Shown piece after piece: positions 5,901 through 6,235 of a stretch of 6,235 nt of DNA. This DNA comes from Desulfovibrionales bacterium (GTDB lineage Bacteria; Desulfobacterota; Desulfovibrionia; Desulfovibrionales; Desulfomicrobiaceae), in contig JAAYGZ010000252.1 of NCBI GenBank assembly GCA_012727515.1, forward strand, positions 1 through 6,235, written 5' to 3'. The position numbers were made by a program, and so were the translations under genes. The notes under the pieces were generated by a model. The model was not told the origin of the DNA, did no database searches, and worked only from the letters and a program-made list of their open reading frames with translations. Numbering within the stretch: position 1 is the first letter of the stretch; each line of letters opens with the position of its first letter.

Positions 5901-6111
5901 AGACTATGCAGATTTTACCATCACCACCCAGCACGACGGCAGCGTGGATATTCATTTGGACTATCGTCAGCAACGAGGCGAGGCAGATGGCTATGAGTTT
6001 GGCAAAAATGGATTTCTGGACTTCAGACTTTCAAACCTGAATACAGGCGCCCCAACAGTGCAACTCCAAAGATGGGATATGCACTATGGCACCAATGCCC
6101 CGCGAGAATAA
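2950..6111 (+). CDS. Large modular candidate type III secreted effector
   Basis: Encodes 1053 residues with a clear ATG and Shine-Dalgarno sequence. Regions by residue: 1-75, low-charge at the very start and Gln/Ala/Pro-rich, likely disordered, as expected of a type III secretion signal plus chaperone-binding segment; 75-210, mostly helical; 215-265, a Gly-rich probable beta region (GHRGID, LPYGKATLLYGG, LFLKMEEHG); 265-385, helical with a hydrophobic LGHAMGFFRTVLRGI stretch; 385-630, Ala/Leu-rich helices shared with the upstream paralog; 634-834 module A; 864-1053 module B. There is no Sec signal peptide, no clear membrane span and no catalytic motif I can name. It follows a CesT-like chaperone gene by 30 bases, and its C-terminal two-thirds matches the neighbouring paralog. 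The secretion role is inferred from this context and the N-terminus; activity and host target are unknown. Alternatives are a type III translocon-associated or needle-length protein, or a non-secreted surface protein, both less likely. Confidence 0.88.
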   Translation: MPAIIQPHLVPVQGPDQGVQAQDQVQAQPQAGVNPAQIAQLQQQARQVIGQQPLRNLGPAISTTQQRMEQAAAQWAQSAPRRAIMPKTMVLLMPPQNNAVQIDSKMVEHEIKALPKNQRQAAVENLPRVMQERVTNGHRIWTEVNAGTLQGPASMEDVRDLMTFLTAKGMEKGDGFSEGAFNIADPDHHLRNFLDSCPEVYQRPSSHIEGFQNAPGGGHRGIDAHNISLPYGKATLLYGGMNNGTNGLQGDRLFLKMEEHGCRLSSRWAPNRDPQLAERPARFFKDLGQTLGHAMGFFRTVLRGISGGKLFANAPDSRKERIPGDVSKNFKAILTALDRSGQGEVAGILRQNDPLATAQGIRTMVANLDQALAQNNLPQDTRASLQGLRDNLAARFDHLDVRIGNEIVLDQEELNGTSALASTTNLMRATINSLLSVADAESLTPDRVEHFAHQLAKAATNIDQLDADRSTALMGNALRAAAEHLSPAQREHLAALLNTPQLKGMMAGLLDVMAMGGQPLGAMDEPSLMVATSASRKMSQLYLLLCTASGLGEPAIPHNATHQDMALVRPILKAAGNEAVLARHVRAADTTRTNQAQLAQQAAGMMNMGDARMLAGPGTLAVGQFIEAIPRGEVNREAIGTQLLTGIQEDLTKTIQPDRIGLEGMPQQFVADFLRNGVLVNGQFFGAQGTQIPMEEQRAHVRAFVDAVGGYEKAIQIARVVHQGRAADLLVSLMADPGYGPLQNAHTSAEGALHVPISPHTGRPSTMAFSILVEGDHASIQLESSSQRVPQDHDSPELGMNSSVTFTLQGLGTANPAVRLDDWDTLFSSTPRRRIADMDHANLQSTAPVIDSRVEAMMNGQPPIDRDAITAHLTQNLATELQRPKTPGYRGLPDEFIRDFFRRPMVVNGQTHGTHGGVDSFTEADRSAHLDAFIQAVGGEERARYIATMAYQNMPGLMDESIRSDAALGTIETAYMLHPAISLADYADFTITTQHDGSVDIHLDYRQQRGEADGYEFGKNGFLDFRLSNLNTGAPTVQLQRWDMHYGTNAPRE
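3004..3032 (+). repeat. Short in-frame direct repeat in the effector N-terminus
   Basis: GTCCAGGCCCA occurs at 3004-3014 and 3022-3032, exactly six codons apart, and encodes VQAQDQ then VQAQPQ. With the surrounding Gln/Pro-rich codons this looks like small slippage-type expansion in a disordered region. The reading frame is kept. Confidence 0.6.
4849..5451 (+). repeat. Protein module A, downstream paralog (residues ~634-834)
   Basis: Landmarks: NREAI, QFVADFLR, VNGQFFGAQG, AFVDAVGG, IARVVHQ, PISPHTGRP, a beta-like SIQLESSSQR segment, TFTLQGLGT, VRLDDWD and TPRRR. It aligns in order with module B of the same protein, spacing preserved apart from a few small gaps, and closely with module A of the upstream paralog. 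Confidence 0.76.
5539..6108 (+). repeat. Protein module B, downstream paralog (residues ~864-1053)
   Basis: Landmarks: DRDAI, EFIRDFFRRP, VNGQTHGTHGG, AFIQAVGG, YIATMAYQNM, SVDIHLDYRQQRGE, NGFLDFRLSNL, VQLQRWD and the terminal NAPRE. It ends the protein without a further domain. Close agreement with 1439-2017 shows which parts of the module are under constraint. Confidence 0.79.
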
Positions 6112-6124
6112 AAATCCTGAATCA

Positions 6125-6158
6125 CCAGCTCATACATAGTTGTTTATGTATGAGCTGG
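6125..6158 (+). terminator. Long 3'-UTR hairpin after the large effector gene
   Basis: A perfect 14-bp stem pairs CCAGCTCATACATA (6125-6138) with TATGTATGAGCTGG (6145-6158), plus one G·T pair around a TTGT loop. It starts 14 bases after the stop codon. ATAAATGGAAC follows, with no T-run. Position and size match the hairpin after the upstream paralog, though the stem sequence differs. Confidence 0.6.
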
Positions 6159-6183
6159 ATAAATGGAACAGCACAAAGAAAAA

Positions 6184-6211
6184 CCCAGCGTGCATGACTG
6201 AGCAAGCTGGG
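6184..6211 (+). terminator. Second, weaker hairpin downstream of the effector
   Basis: CCCAGC (6184-6189) pairs with GCTGGG (6206-6211), and TGC (6191-6193) pairs with GCA (6202-6204) across a single G/A mismatch, leaving an eight-base loop. The following AATGCTTCCTTGT is only moderately T-rich. It may be a back-up terminator for the operon, but the tail is poor. Confidence 0.45.
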
Positions 6212-6235
6212 AATGCTTCCTTGTACATATCATTC

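Noticed and set aside
5425..5973. 182-codon minus-strand open frame over module B
   Set aside because: A similar minus-strand frame occurs at the homologous part of the upstream paralog (1154-1465, 1469-1708), as expected if it simply mirrors conserved sense codons. No start signals are visible.
2..6235. Insertion sequence or phage genes
   Set aside because: No transposase, integrase or phage-like coding sequence is present on either strand, and no terminal inverted repeat pair with target duplication was seen.

Overview
The window holds two large paralogous genes on the + strand, separated by a ~450-base intergenic stretch and a small chaperone-like gene. The small gene (2470-2919) encodes a 149-residue acidic protein with the look of a CesT/Tir-family type III secretion chaperone. 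It is followed 30 bases later, behind a strong Shine-Dalgarno sequence, by a 1053-codon gene (2950-6111) whose product has a low-charge, Gln/Pro-rich N-terminus. A small acidic chaperone directly upstream of a large modular protein is the classic arrangement of a type III secretion chaperone and its effector. This makes the window most likely an accessory or virulence region of a Gram-negative bacterium with a type III secretion system. GC content is intermediate. The species cannot be named from the sequence; a Desulfovibrionaceae-like proteobacterium is only a weak guess.

Layout. Bases 2-2020 are the 3' part of a gene whose start lies outside the window. Its product matches residues ~385-1053 of the downstream large protein from end to end. 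Bases 2021-2469 are non-coding. They hold a long hairpin just after the stop codon, two further hairpins, a CCA-rich stretch with a 15-base palindrome, and a sigma70-like promoter just ahead of the chaperone gene. The chaperone-effector pair fills 2470-6111. The right end (6112-6235) holds a perfect 14-bp hairpin and a second, weaker hairpin.

Main unusual point. The C-terminal ~420 residues of both large proteins consist of two diverged tandem copies of a ~190-200-residue module, each ending in a (V)xLxxWD strand. I recognise no known catalytic domain in it. Module types A and B keep their own signatures in both paralogs (B carries HGTHGG, A does not), so the internal duplication is older than the gene duplication. 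The paralogs also share islands of almost identical DNA, which fits a fairly recent duplication or gene conversion. The family looks like an undescribed, or at least unassigned, modular effector family.
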